Below are positions 14,815 to 22,262 of a stretch of 36,432 nt of DNA, piece after piece. This DNA comes from Clostridiales bacterium (GTDB lineage Bacteria; Bacillota; Clostridia; Oscillospirales; Oscillospiraceae): contig CABIYX010000032.1 of assembly GCA_902363045.1 (NCBI GenBank), positions 1 to 36,432 of the forward strand, read 5' to 3'. How positions within the stretch are numbered: the stretch's first letter is position 1; every line of letters begins with the position of its first letter. The position numbers and the translations under genes were made by a program. The notes beneath the pieces were generated by a model. It searched no databases. It was not told where the DNA came from and saw only the letters and a list, made by a program, of their open reading frames with translations.

Positions 14815-15964
14815 GGTTTGCCTCCCTGTACAGCTTCTGCCACTTCATATATTTCTCATCGTCCGCCGCCTTGTGCTTCTGCCAAGAGGCGAAGGTCTTT
14901 GGGATGGGATCGCCCACAGTCATCCGGTATCGTTCCCAGGCCCGGTACGATTCAAGCCAGCGCCGTCGGGCGGCCTCCTTGGCTCGATACGCCTTGATCT
15001 GCTTCTCCGTCCGTGGGTCTCGGGTAAAGGGGTTCTTCTTTGGGTCGGAAAAGTCCTTGATTTTTTGGATCTCCTCCTCCGTGCGGCCCGCTTCGCTGTA
15101 AGGATAGATCGCATGAAGGCAATTGGGGTGGAGATTCAGCCAGGTGTTGGCCAGCGTGTCTGGCCCCGCAGGATCTTGCTTTCCAAACGCCGCCGCCAGG
15201 GGAGGGTAGTCTGGGTTGGTGCCGCTCTTGGAGTACACCCGGCCCTCAAAGGGGGCACAGATGGCGCATGTGGTCCCGTGGCTGCTGATGCGGTAAAGAT
15301 CCTGCTCTGGGTCCGCCGTCAGCACAGCCAGTACCTCCGCCTGTCGGCTGGTGGTGCGGGACACCATAGAACAGTAAGTGTGTAAGGACCAGTTCCGCCC
15401 AGCCTTATCCACAAAGGCCGTCACGCCCTCCCGGCGCAGCGCCCGGACGAATTCCGGCAGGATTTTGTATGCCCCCCGCCCCGTGGCCTGCTGCAGAGCC
15501 ACCTGCTCCAGGCCCACACGACGGTATACGTCCGGCTCCACCCGGCCAATGAGGGCGCTCTGAACATTCGCCAGGGCGGTGATCGATGCGTCTGTGATCT
15601 CCCCCATCAGGGAGGACACCAGCTGGTCCACAATGGCGTGCTGCTCACCGGATAAAACCGACGCGTTCAGATAGCCCATCCGGTGCTTCTCCGCCGTCTC
15701 CGGGAAGGCAAGGGACTTCCGGGCCTCCGGGTGGCTAACATAGAATTGCTTCTCGATCATAGGTCTTGAATAAGTCCAAGCGGCATTTTCCATCTGCCGG
15801 AGGATGGCTTGTACCCGCTCCAGCGCCGCTACGACTCCATAATCTATCAGCCCCTGACTTCTTAGCCGCCCGATCTCGTTGATGATGTCGGTCTCCGCCT
15901 TCAGGAAGATGGAGATGAGCTTTTGCAGCTCCTTCTCGTTGGGGGCGCGGTTCAGGGTGGGCAT
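14798..15964 (-). CDS. Phage minor capsid protein (head morphogenesis)
   Basis: A 388-residue protein starting MPTLNRAPNEKELQKLISIF. The stop of the preceding gene and this ATG are adjacent, with GGAGG 5 bases upstream. It resembles the minor capsid protein 2 family: long N-terminal helices, TGRGAYKILPEFVRALRREG, and the Cys/His signature GTTCAICAPFEGRVYS, then LHPNCLHAIYPYSEAGR. The Cys-Cys/His cluster is probably structural. The C-terminal 80 residues are basic and helical (TEKQIKAYRAKEAARRRW). It joins the portal region early in head assembly. Confidence 0.87.
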   Translation of the reverse strand: MPTLNRAPNEKELQKLISIFLKAETDIINEIGRLRSQGLIDYGVVAALERVQAILRQMENAAWTYSRPMIEKQFYVSHPEARKSLAFPETAEKHRMGYLNASVLSGEQHAIVDQLVSSLMGEITDASITALANVQSALIGRVEPDVYRRVGLEQVALQQATGRGAYKILPEFVRALRREGVTAFVDKAGRNWSLHTYCSMVSRTTSRQAEVLAVLTADPEQDLYRISSHGTTCAICAPFEGRVYSKSGTNPDYPPLAAAFGKQDPAGPDTLANTWLNLHPNCLHAIYPYSEAGRTEEEIQKIKDFSDPKKNPFTRDPRTEKQIKAYRAKEAARRRWLESYRAWERYRMTVGDPIPKTFASWQKHKAADDEKYMKWQKLYREANRESTA

Positions 15965-16195
15965 TTAGTCCTCCAGTTCAGCATCATCTACAACCTCGAG
16001 CTCCTCCTCTTGAGGCAGAAACTGTCCGAGTTCCAAAATGGATGTATTTGGATTGTGCTCAATGAACGCCAGGAGATCATCCTCGATGCCATAGAACTGC
16101 GCCCCAACTCCGAGCAGCACTAAAATATTTTCCTCTTCTTTTGTTTTTGCTTTTGGCCAGAATCGTTCGATCAACAGCTTTTGCACATCGCTCAT
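15965..16195 (-). CDS. Small acidic protein coupled to the portal C-terminal extension (candidate immunity or partner protein)
   Basis: A 76-residue protein starting MSDVQKLLIERFWPKAKTKE, with an ATGA overlap to the portal stop. It is strongly acidic: I count 19 Asp/Glu against 5 Lys/Arg, with the C terminus EEELEVVDDAELED. The middle, ILVLLGVGAQFYGIEDDLLAF, is probably helical. No family is recognised. The gene lies in an AT-rich block shared with the portal extension (about 43 percent GC) and ends where GC-rich DNA resumes. Acidic, small and directly downstream of a variable C-terminal domain is the usual profile of an immunity protein. It could also be an unrelated head accessory factor. 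Confidence 0.75.
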   Translation of the reverse strand: MSDVQKLLIERFWPKAKTKEEENILVLLGVGAQFYGIEDDLLAFIEHNPNTSILELGQFLPQEEELEVVDDAELED

Positions 16196-17970
16196 AAGAT
16201 CACCCCGCCGCGCTTGCTTAGCCAATCAATATATTCTTGATTGCCTTCAAGCGGAATTTTTCGAATAAAAGAATAACTTCCAGAGCTATCGACACGAAAC
16301 TGATAAAAATGATTCCGATTGGCATAATTATAGATTTCAGGCCCTGGCTTCAGATTAGGAAAATCCGTGAAGATTTGGTGAGAGAGCCGTGTGGCCTCCT
16401 TCTTCCCGATCTTTTTCTCTATTCTACTCTTTTTCCCTTTTGCTGTCGAGTTTTTCTTTGGCCCATTGGTATAGCGCCCAGTTTTTAGGTCCCGATAGGG
16501 ATTATAGTCAAAGACCACTGTGTCTTGGGCAGTTCCCTCAAAAGAACCGATTTCCTCCCTGCTCAGACCCCCAAGGCCATACCCGAGTAGCGGGTCATGC
16601 AAACTTGTTACATCAGCATACGTCTTTCCGGAGTTGGCCGCGATCTCCTCATCGGTGATACTGCCGAACATACCGGTCTCGCCCTCCAGCTTCCGCAGCT
16701 CCTTCTGGGCGGTGCCCACGTTCATAAGGCCGTTCGTATAGGCCGCGGTGATAGCCTCGCTCTTGCCCTTGGCGATCTCCGCCACCTCCTTGGCCGTGGG
16801 GGTCCAGAGCGGCGGGAAGGTGAAGTCCAGATCGTCTGGTACAAAGCCCCAAGCACTCATGCACAGCACCGGGAGGAGTTTTTGCAGGGCCGGTCGGAAC
16901 TTCGCCTCCCGCTGGCTGTCTACGTAGTCGTAGTAGTTCTTCAGGTCGCTTTCACCTGTGGCGTTCATCCCGGCGGGGGAGCGGCCGAACAGCTTGGTCA
17001 TGGGGTAGTGGGAAGCTCCGCACAGGTTCAGGCACATGGACTCATAGACCTCTTTCAGGCCGTTGAAGTGGTACTGGGTATTGGTCAGCTTTGTGCCCTG
17101 CTCCACCAGCTGAGTCCCGAAGTTGGAGCGGAGCACGCTCTGAGCCTGCATGACGTTCCAGAAGCGCTGCTGCGCCTGGCCGGACCCAATGGAAAAGAGC
17201 TGCTCCAGCCCCTTGATCTCCATGGTGTTCACATTGGCCTGGAAGGTCAGAGCGGCCATGTTGGCGCTCACATTGTCGTGGGCCACCACTTCCTTGTACA
17301 GGGCTTCCACCTCGGACTCGCCCCAGTAGAGCTCTGCCTGCCGCTCGATGCGGGGAAGATCCCGCCCGGTGAATCGCACCACCCGGGAATTGTGGACCGT
17401 GGCGACCGTACGACCCTGTCCGTCCGTGATGGAGTAGCTCTCCGGGACCTCCTCGCCGCCCTCGAACACAAGAGACAGGTTTGGGGTTATGCCCTGCCAG
17501 CGGTCCAGGATGTACAGGCCCTCAAAGCTCCCTGGGAACACCAGGTCCAGATCCAGCGGTTTGGACAGGTCCTCCTGCCCCTTGACCATGATCAGTCCGG
17601 CTGCGCCCCCATACAGGCGCCCCCAGCGCAGGCCCTCGTTGATGCGAGACCGGAGCCGGGTTTGCCGCTCCAGACGCTCCAGTTCACCCTGCATCTCGGG
17701 CGTGATATTTCCCTTGGGCTTGTACCACTCCCGAAGTATGTCATCCACCATCAGGCCAACCACGTTCTGCACCACCCAGTTATCCCGATACAGCGAGTTC
17801 AGCAGCGCATAGTTGTCGGTCATCCGGGTCAGTGGGTACTCCGTGGCCTCCAGGGGGGACTGGCTACCCCAGCCCAGGCGGAACAGGGAATTGGAAAACG
17901 CGTCCAGGACGCTGGCCGCTTCAATATTCGATTGTTCTGCCGCTGGGCGGCTTTTATGTCGTCTGGACAC
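16192..17970 (-). CDS. Portal protein (DUF1073) with a foreign-looking C-terminal extension
   Basis: A 592-residue protein. I use the GTG at 17968-17970 (GGAGG 7 bases upstream); an ATG nine codons earlier has no ribosome site. Residues up to about 480 are a DUF1073 portal: NALLNSLYRDNWVVQNVVG-like NYALLNSLYRDNWVVQNVVG, LRWGRLYGGAAGLIMVKGQE, HYPMTKLFGRSPAGMNATGE and DLDFTFPPLWTPTAKEVAEI. The last about 109 residues are extra: a linker with FDYNPYRDLKTGRYTNGPKK, a basic stretch GKKSRIEKKIGKKEATR, then NYANRNHFYQFRVDSSGSYS. They lie in AT-rich DNA and match no family I know. The portal is the DNA entry ring and packaging motor docking site. Confidence 0.9.
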   Translation of the reverse strand: MSRRHKSRPAAEQSNIEAASVLDAFSNSLFRLGWGSQSPLEATEYPLTRMTDNYALLNSLYRDNWVVQNVVGLMVDDILREWYKPKGNITPEMQGELERLERQTRLRSRINEGLRWGRLYGGAAGLIMVKGQEDLSKPLDLDLVFPGSFEGLYILDRWQGITPNLSLVFEGGEEVPESYSITDGQGRTVATVHNSRVVRFTGRDLPRIERQAELYWGESEVEALYKEVVAHDNVSANMAALTFQANVNTMEIKGLEQLFSIGSGQAQQRFWNVMQAQSVLRSNFGTQLVEQGTKLTNTQYHFNGLKEVYESMCLNLCGASHYPMTKLFGRSPAGMNATGESDLKNYYDYVDSQREAKFRPALQKLLPVLCMSAWGFVPDDLDFTFPPLWTPTAKEVAEIAKGKSEAITAAYTNGLMNVGTAQKELRKLEGETGMFGSITDEEIAANSGKTYADVTSLHDPLLGYGLGGLSREEIGSFEGTAQDTVVFDYNPYRDLKTGRYTNGPKKNSTAKGKKSRIEKKIGKKEATRLSHQIFTDFPNLKPGPEIYNYANRNHFYQFRVDSSGSYSFIRKIPLEGNQEYIDWLSKRGGVIL

Positions 17971-19189
17971 CTTCAAACCTCCAGTCAGGGAGATCATTCA
18001 CAAAATAGCGCAGCGCGTCCGGCCCGTGGTCCTGCTGCTTGACCGGCTTCTCCTCACCGCGCTGGGCAGCCTTATCGTCCCACATATAGGAGCCCAGCTC
18101 GCCGATCAGCCCCATGCAGTTGATCTCGCTGATCAGCAGGACACGCTGGGCAAATAAAGCCCCGGTGCGCCGGATCCCATCCAACACCGTGTTGTCCGCC
18201 TCCCGGACATATACGCCGCGCTGCCGCAGGGCTGTGATGAATGAGGCGGCGGAGGGGTCCACCAGCACCGTGCACCAGTCATCCCCCATGAATGTCATAA
18301 AGTCATCGGCGTATTCCTGGTCGGTCTTCTGCCGGCGCTCCTTGCGGCTGTCCCATCGGTACTCCCGCTCCACCCGAATGTGCTCGCCGTCATCATAGAC
18401 ATCCAGGAATACACATGGGTTTGTGGTCCCGTAGTCACAGGCAATGAACCGCTGCGCGTTGTGCTTCACGGCAGCCGGCATCTCCCGGTAAGTATTCTGA
18501 GTCTGGTCGAACATATCGTAAATGAGTCCTTCGCCCATGACCCACTGGCCCAGGATATAGCGCTGATAAAATACGCCGGAAAACATGGATCTGTACTGGG
18601 CTTTTTTATCCTCGCTCAGACTTGGGTTATCGTCCATCAGAAAATGGAGGTGGAGCGCATTCCGCTCAGGGGCCTTCAGGATCCACTCCTGCCGGAACCA
18701 GTGCAGCGGGTTATCGGGGTTGCAGTTAAACCAGAGCTTTGATCCCTCCACACTACACCGGGCCATCGCCTGATTGACGAAGGATCGGGGCATCAGGGCT
18801 ACCTCGTCGAACAGCACGCCCGCCAAGGTTATGCCCTGGATCAGTGTATACGAGCTCTCGTCCTTACCGCCGAACAGGTAGAACCGGTTTTCCCTGGGAC
18901 CGCGCCGTACGATGATCATGTGGCCGCCCCGGTTGTAGCGAATATCAAAGTTCTGCCGCAGATATGCGATGGATAGCAGCGGTGTCACAATGTTCCGCTC
19001 CACTGCGCCTACGGACTTCCCGCAGAGTGCAAAAGACCGGTCGCGAAAGTTCCCCATAGCCCAGAGAAGGAAAGACAAAGACATGATGGAGGTCTTTCCA
19101 GACCGGACCGCACCATCGCAGATCAGCGCGTCGTAGCCCATGTACGGAAAGTCCATGATCCGGTTTTGCTTTTCAGACAGTCCGTCCAT
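17954..19189 (-). CDS. terL: Terminase large subunit (PBSX-type)
   Basis: A 411-residue ATPase-nuclease starting MDGLSEKQNRIMDFPYMGYD with AAGGAG upstream. Walker A is GAVRSGKTS (about 26-34) and Walker B is LAGVLFDEV (about 122-130). The coupling region SKLWFNCNPDNPLHWFR is typical. RNase H-like nuclease acidic residues are seen in FIACDYGTTNP (D251), CTVLVDPSAAS (D310) and DHGPDALRYF (about 386-395). The enzyme cuts concatemeric DNA and pumps it through the portal. The stop overlaps the portal start; the start overlaps the small-subunit end by 17 bp. Confidence 0.95.
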   Translation of the reverse strand: MDGLSEKQNRIMDFPYMGYDALICDGAVRSGKTSIMSLSFLLWAMGNFRDRSFALCGKSVGAVERNIVTPLLSIAYLRQNFDIRYNRGGHMIIVRRGPRENRFYLFGGKDESSYTLIQGITLAGVLFDEVALMPRSFVNQAMARCSVEGSKLWFNCNPDNPLHWFRQEWILKAPERNALHLHFLMDDNPSLSEDKKAQYRSMFSGVFYQRYILGQWVMGEGLIYDMFDQTQNTYREMPAAVKHNAQRFIACDYGTTNPCVFLDVYDDGEHIRVEREYRWDSRKERRQKTDQEYADDFMTFMGDDWCTVLVDPSAASFITALRQRGVYVREADNTVLDGIRRTGALFAQRVLLISEINCMGLIGELGSYMWDDKAAQRGEEKPVKQQDHGPDALRYFVNDLPDWRFEGVQTT

Positions 19190-19631
19190 AGTTCTCCTTC
19201 AGCGCCTTGGTGATGGGATCGTCCTCAGCGCCAGCCCCGCCAGCCACCTGTTCAGGCGGTTTATCCCTCCACTTTGCGGGGACCCGATTTTTCAGCCAGA
19301 AGATCTGCGCCGTGGTATCCGGAAGCACTGTCTTAACGGTCTGGATGACCTTTCGCCCGTCTTTTTCACTAACCTCGATACGCTCCTCTGTGTACTCATA
19401 GCCCAGAGCCCGCTTTAGGAGAGCGTTTTCCACCTGGATGTCTACGACCTCTTTGCCCTTTTTTAGGGCCTCCGAAATCTCCGAATACTTTGCTTTCCAG
19501 TCATACAGCGTGGATGTGGAGACCCCTATCTTTTCTGCAAGCTGTTCATCGGTCAGCCCGTCTCGGGCCCAGCCCTCCAAGAGCAGGAGCCCCTCCGGTT
19601 CCAGCCATTCCTGGTACTTGCCTTTCGCCAC
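19173..19631 (-). CDS. terS: Terminase small subunit
   Basis: A 152-residue protein with a GTG start (AAGGTGGTGA upstream), beginning MAKGKYQEWLEPEGLLLLEG. Residues 24-49 form a helix-turn-helix (DGLTDEQLAEKIGVSTSTLY). Next come a helical oligomerisation region (EALKKGKEVVDIQVENALLK) and a C-terminal part with TAQIFWLKNRVPAKWRDKP. This is the standard XtmA-like recognition subunit that marks the packaging site. The C-terminal tail probably contacts the large subunit. It is the first gene of the late operon. Confidence 0.9.
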   Translation of the reverse strand: MAKGKYQEWLEPEGLLLLEGWARDGLTDEQLAEKIGVSTSTLYDWKAKYSEISEALKKGKEVVDIQVENALLKRALGYEYTEERIEVSEKDGRKVIQTVKTVLPDTTAQIFWLKNRVPAKWRDKPPEQVAGGAGAEDDPITKALKENYGRTV

Positions 19632-20111
19632 AATGGACTCACCACCTTTGGCATAAATCTGGTGTCGCCGCCGCCCTCACGCGGACAGGAGCGACGTATA
19701 TACCCCTTGCGGGGTATGCTCCGGGTTTGGCCAGGCTTTCCGGGGGCCTGTTTGGGACGCCGCATGGAGGGCGCGACCCTCCGGCCCGTATCTTGGGCTG
19801 GTTCTCACCTGCGGCATATCTGCCGCCCCTTGTGCGGATCGGGGCGGCATTGGTCAGGAGGGCCCGTTTTTCGCCACGGAGCCGGATATTGCCTACGGTT
19901 CCGCTTCCCCCCACGCATAAGCTGGCGCTTTGCGGAACAAAAAAAGCCGATTTACCCCATCCGCGCGCATAAGATCCCCTTATGCGTGAATGGAATAAAT
20001 CGGCTCGGGCCCAACGCGTCTCTGGACGGTACAGGGCGCCTTACGTAGTACCATCAGCATAACTGAATCCACAGCTTTTGTCAAGTTTTCATTTTTTGCA
20101 CGTGCCGGATC
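19632..20111 (-). other. 480 bp intergenic region between early and late operons, rich in hairpins
   Basis: No convincing gene is present. The part 19688-19903 holds several GC-rich inverted repeats. One is TACCCC/GGGGTA with a 4-base loop (19701-19716) inside an outer GGAGC/GCTCC pair (19688-19722). Others are GGAGGG/CCCTCC inside GGGCC/GGCCC (19744-19787), GCGGCA/TGCCGC (19811-19826), GCCGCCCC/GGGGCGGC (19822-19848) and CGGAGCCG/CGGTTCCG (19877-19903). The third and fourth share bases and exclude each other. A terminator follows at 19939-20005. The region could hold the packaging site, the late promoter or a structured RNA. A 91-codon minus frame (19639-19914) lacks a ribosome site and Met start. 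Confidence 0.5.
19939..20005 (-). terminator. Intrinsic terminator of the early (replication) operon
   Basis: On the minus strand, outer arms AGCCGATTTA/TAAATCGGCT enclose an inner hairpin CGCATAAG/CTTATGCG, and the outer arm runs directly into seven T. It lies about 105 bp downstream of the helicase stop and about 310 bp before the terminase small-subunit start. It should end early transcription before the late genes. Late expression then needs its own promoter or antitermination. Confidence 0.8.
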
Positions 20112-20141
20112 CTACATCATTTTTTGCACGTGCCGGATCCT
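20090..20141. repeat. Tandem duplication (24 bp copies, 28 bp period) over the helicase stop codon
   Basis: Copies at 20090-20113 and 20118-20141 are identical over 24 bp (minus strand AGGATCCGGCACGTGCAAAA, then AATG), separated by 4 bp. The stop codon of the SNF2 helicase lies in the unit. Without the duplication the frame would run on as RIRHVQKMKT followed by TGA. The event is probably recent because the copies are perfect. Confidence 0.9.
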
Positions 20142-21494
20142 GGCCTTCAGCGCCTGCATCAGCGCCTCCTGGCAGTCCCCCTTGTCATGCAGCGCCGCCA
20201 CCACGGCCTCGTCCATGCCGCCCTGGACCACCAGGTGGTGGGCGATGACCGGGTACTGCTGCCCCTGCCGGTGCAGGCGCTTATTGGCCTGCTGGTAGAT
20301 CTCCAGCGCCCAGTTGGGATACCCGTACCAGATGATGTGGTGTCCCCCGGCCTGAAGGTTCAGCCCGTACCCGCAGGACGCCGGGTGGGCCAGCAGCAGA
20401 TCCACCTCTCCCGCGTTCCATACCTGCTCATCGGCGGCCCCCTGGTACACCCGCACCCGTAGGCCGGACTTCTCCAACGCGGCCAGCAGGCGGTCACGCT
20501 CATGCTGGAACCAGTAAAACACCAGTGCGTGCTCCCCATGCAGCTGCTCCACGACCTCCAGAAAGGCTTCGATCTTGCAGTTATGCACCTCGGCCGCTAC
20601 GCCGTTTCCGTCATAGACAGCGCCGCTGCACAGCTGCAGCAGCTTCCCGTTCAGCACAGCCGCGGTCCCGGCAGTGACCGTTTGATCATCCACCTGCAGC
20701 AGCATATCCCGCTCCAGCTCCTGGTAGGCCTTTTTGGCCTTGTCGTCCAGGGACACCGGAACGATGTCCTCGATGTAGTCCGGCAGCGTCAGATAGTCCT
20801 CGGCCTTCATGCTGACGCAGATGTCGGAAATGGCCTCGCGGATCCTGCCGTCCGCCCCCGCCTGTGGGCTGTATGTGCGGTATTGCTGTCCTGGATAGGC
20901 CCGATCCTCGGTAAAAAAGGCCTCCCGGTAGCTGGAGACTGTCCGCCCAAGCCGGGCCCCGCCATCCAGCAGATAGATCTGCGCCCACAGATCCTCCAGG
21001 CCGTTGGGCGCCGGCGTGCCGGTCAGCTCCACCAGGCGGCTGATCCGCGGCCGCACCAGCTTCAGGGCTTTGAAGCGCTTAGACTGCGAATTCTTAAAGC
21101 TGGAGGACTCATCCAGCACCACCATGTCAAAGGGCCAGGCGTTGCGGTAATAGTCCACCAGCCAGGGGATATTCTCCCGGTTGATCACCCAAATGTCCCC
21201 CGGCGTGTTCAGGGCCCGCAGCCGCTTCGCGGCGCTGCCCAGTACCGGGACGATCCGCAGGTGCTGCAGGTGCTCCCACTTGGCCGCCTCCGCCGCCCAG
21301 GTGGCTTCGGCCACCTTCTTCGGCGCCACCACCAGGCACCGGACCACCGCCCAGCGGTGGTATCGCAGCTCGTTGATGGCCGTCAGGGTGATCACCGTCT
21401 TTCCAAGCCCCATATCCAGGAAGAGGCCCAGGTATGGGTCAGAAACGATCCGGTCAATGGCATATCGCTGATAGTTATGCGGTTCAAAAATCAC
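20112..21494 (-). CDS. SNF2-family DEAD/DEAH-box helicase
   Basis: A 460-residue protein, GTG start overlapping the stop of the VRR-NUC gene (GTGA). Motif I is DMGLGKT (27-33), motif II is LDESSSFKN (DExx form), motif III is ELTGTPAPNGLED, and motif VI is QANKRLHRQGQ. It is the SNF2-like phage helicase that commonly pairs with a VRR-NUC nuclease in clostridial prophages. Likely it remodels or unwinds DNA at the fork or in recombination. The 3' end is altered by a tandem duplication (20090-20141), which replaces the final two residues KT by one Met. Confidence 0.9.
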   Translation of the reverse strand: MIFEPHNYQRYAIDRIVSDPYLGLFLDMGLGKTVITLTAINELRYHRWAVVRCLVVAPKKVAEATWAAEAAKWEHLQHLRIVPVLGSAAKRLRALNTPGDIWVINRENIPWLVDYYRNAWPFDMVVLDESSSFKNSQSKRFKALKLVRPRISRLVELTGTPAPNGLEDLWAQIYLLDGGARLGRTVSSYREAFFTEDRAYPGQQYRTYSPQAGADGRIREAISDICVSMKAEDYLTLPDYIEDIVPVSLDDKAKKAYQELERDMLLQVDDQTVTAGTAAVLNGKLLQLCSGAVYDGNGVAAEVHNCKIEAFLEVVEQLHGEHALVFYWFQHERDRLLAALEKSGLRVRVYQGAADEQVWNAGEVDLLLAHPASCGYGLNLQAGGHHIIWYGYPNWALEIYQQANKRLHRQGQQYPVIAHHLVVQGGMDEAVVAALHDKGDCQEALMQALKARIRHVQKMM

Positions 21495-21793
21495 GGAATA
21501 TCCGCCTCTCTCATGTACTCCTGGCACAGCAGAAGGAAACTCTGCACCCCCGCTTCGCCTCTCACTTCCTGCACCACTGCCCCCAGCCGGCGCAGCTGGG
21601 AGATCTGGTACCGCTGCATCTTGCTCAGCCAGCCAGTGTCGGCCTTCAGCTCGGCGAAGATGATCCGCCCACCGGGCAGGATCACCAGGCGGTCCGGCAC
21701 ACCGGCATTGCCGGGGCTGACGAATTTATACGCCCGGCCGCCCAGCCGGCTCACTCCTCGAACGAGGCGGAGTTCCAGCTCTGACTCTTTCAT
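21491..21793 (-). CDS. VRR-NUC domain nuclease
   Basis: A 100-residue protein starting MKESELELRLVRGVSRLGGR, with GGAGG before the ATG. It is a minimal VRR-NUC enzyme: PGNAGVPDRLVILPGGRIIF followed by AELKADTG. The Asp34, Glu48 and Lys50 residues form the PD-(D/E)xK metal site. Such stand-alone enzymes are thought to resolve branched DNA such as Holliday junctions. Overlaps of 4 bp on both sides couple it to the winged helix gene upstream and the helicase downstream. Confidence 0.9.
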   Translation of the reverse strand: MKESELELRLVRGVSRLGGRAYKFVSPGNAGVPDRLVILPGGRIIFAELKADTGWLSKMQRYQISQLRRLGAVVQEVRGEAGVQSFLLLCQEYMREADIP

Positions 21794-21972
21794 GCGTCGT
21801 CCTCCGGCAGCGACCATGTTGTAACTGAACCGGGAATAACACCCAATTGCGCTCGGGCTACTTGCAACTCCCTCTTTGTGAATCCAGCCTTGAGTGCGGC
21901 ATCACGCACTTCCTCACAGGGTAGGGTTTTCCCTGCTAAATATTCTCTCAGCCAAGTCCTGCAGTCTTCCAC
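21790..21972 (-). CDS. Small winged-helix-like DNA-binding protein
   Basis: A 60-residue protein. The frame is open from 22020, but a GTG at 21970-21972 has AAGGAGG 8 bases before, so I start there: VEDCRTWLREYLAGKTLPCE (first residue read as Met). EVRDAALKAGFTKRELQVAR then AQLGVIPG is the same pattern as C-terminal winged helices of RepA/primase proteins. It may be such a domain made as a separate subunit of the VapE primase. The function is inferred. Confidence 0.65.
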   Translation of the reverse strand: MEDCRTWLREYLAGKTLPCEEVRDAALKAGFTKRELQVARAQLGVIPGSVTTWSLPEDDA

Positions 21973-22020
21973 TTTTGTGTCCTCCCTTTTGAGCGGTAAC
22001 ATTTCTCGCGCGCGTAGCAT

Positions 22021-22250
22021 TATGTGTGATTAGGCGTGTTAGGTGTTACGCATACTCTCTATTTCTCTAATTTTTAATCTAATATAGAATAAATGTCCCC
22101 TTGTTTCTGAAATCCGGGAAACGACTGCGCCGCAACGATTATCAGCCCTGGGACATTGTGGAACATTCTAAAAAAGTCCTGTCCCGTTGTTCCGGGACAT
22201 TCCTCCAAAAATTTCTCAAAAATCGCCATGTCCCGGTCTAAATGTCCCGG
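22021..22250. other. Candidate replication origin with GGGACA iterons
   Basis: An AT-rich stretch (22040-22095, containing TTTTTAATCTAATATAGAAT) lies next to six copies of the hexamer GGGACA or its complement TGTCCC in 160 bp. They are at 22094, 22150, 22180, 22194, 22229 and 22243. The last two are direct copies 14 bp apart (ATGTCCCGG). The block adjoins the end of the VapE-type replication gene. AT-rich DNA, iterons and position next to the primase make an origin likely, but the 62-residue frame below overlaps the repeats. Confidence 0.45.
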
Positions 22251-22262
22251 ATTTTCAGCCAT
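22074..22262 (-). CDS. Small hypothetical protein after the primase (doubtful)
   Basis: A 62-residue frame starting MAENPGHLDRDMAIFEKFLE and containing QDFFRMFHNVPGLIIVAAQS. It overlaps the end of the VapE gene by 25 bp and has only a weak ribosome site (GGGAAG). Several repeated GGGACA hexamers lie within it, so the frame may be a by-product of the origin DNA. No family is recognised. Confidence 0.35.
   Translation of the reverse strand: MAENPGHLDRDMAIFEKFLEECPGTTGQDFFRMFHNVPGLIIVAAQSFPGFQKQGDIYSILD

Noticed and set aside
16192..16520. Portal C-terminal extension as an Acb1 anti-CBASS domain
   Set aside because: Acb1 is a two-histidine (HxT/HxS) phosphodiesterase. The only His here are in LSHQIF and RNHFYQF, with no HxT/S motif.
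17971..17997. Earlier ATG start of the portal protein
   Set aside because: No ribosome site precedes it, whereas the GTG at 17968-17970 has GGAGG at 7 bases.
19639..19914. 91-codon minus-strand frame in the early-late gap
   Set aside because: No good ribosome site, Arg/Pro/Gly composition typical of chance frames in GC-rich DNA, and it coincides with the hairpin cluster.
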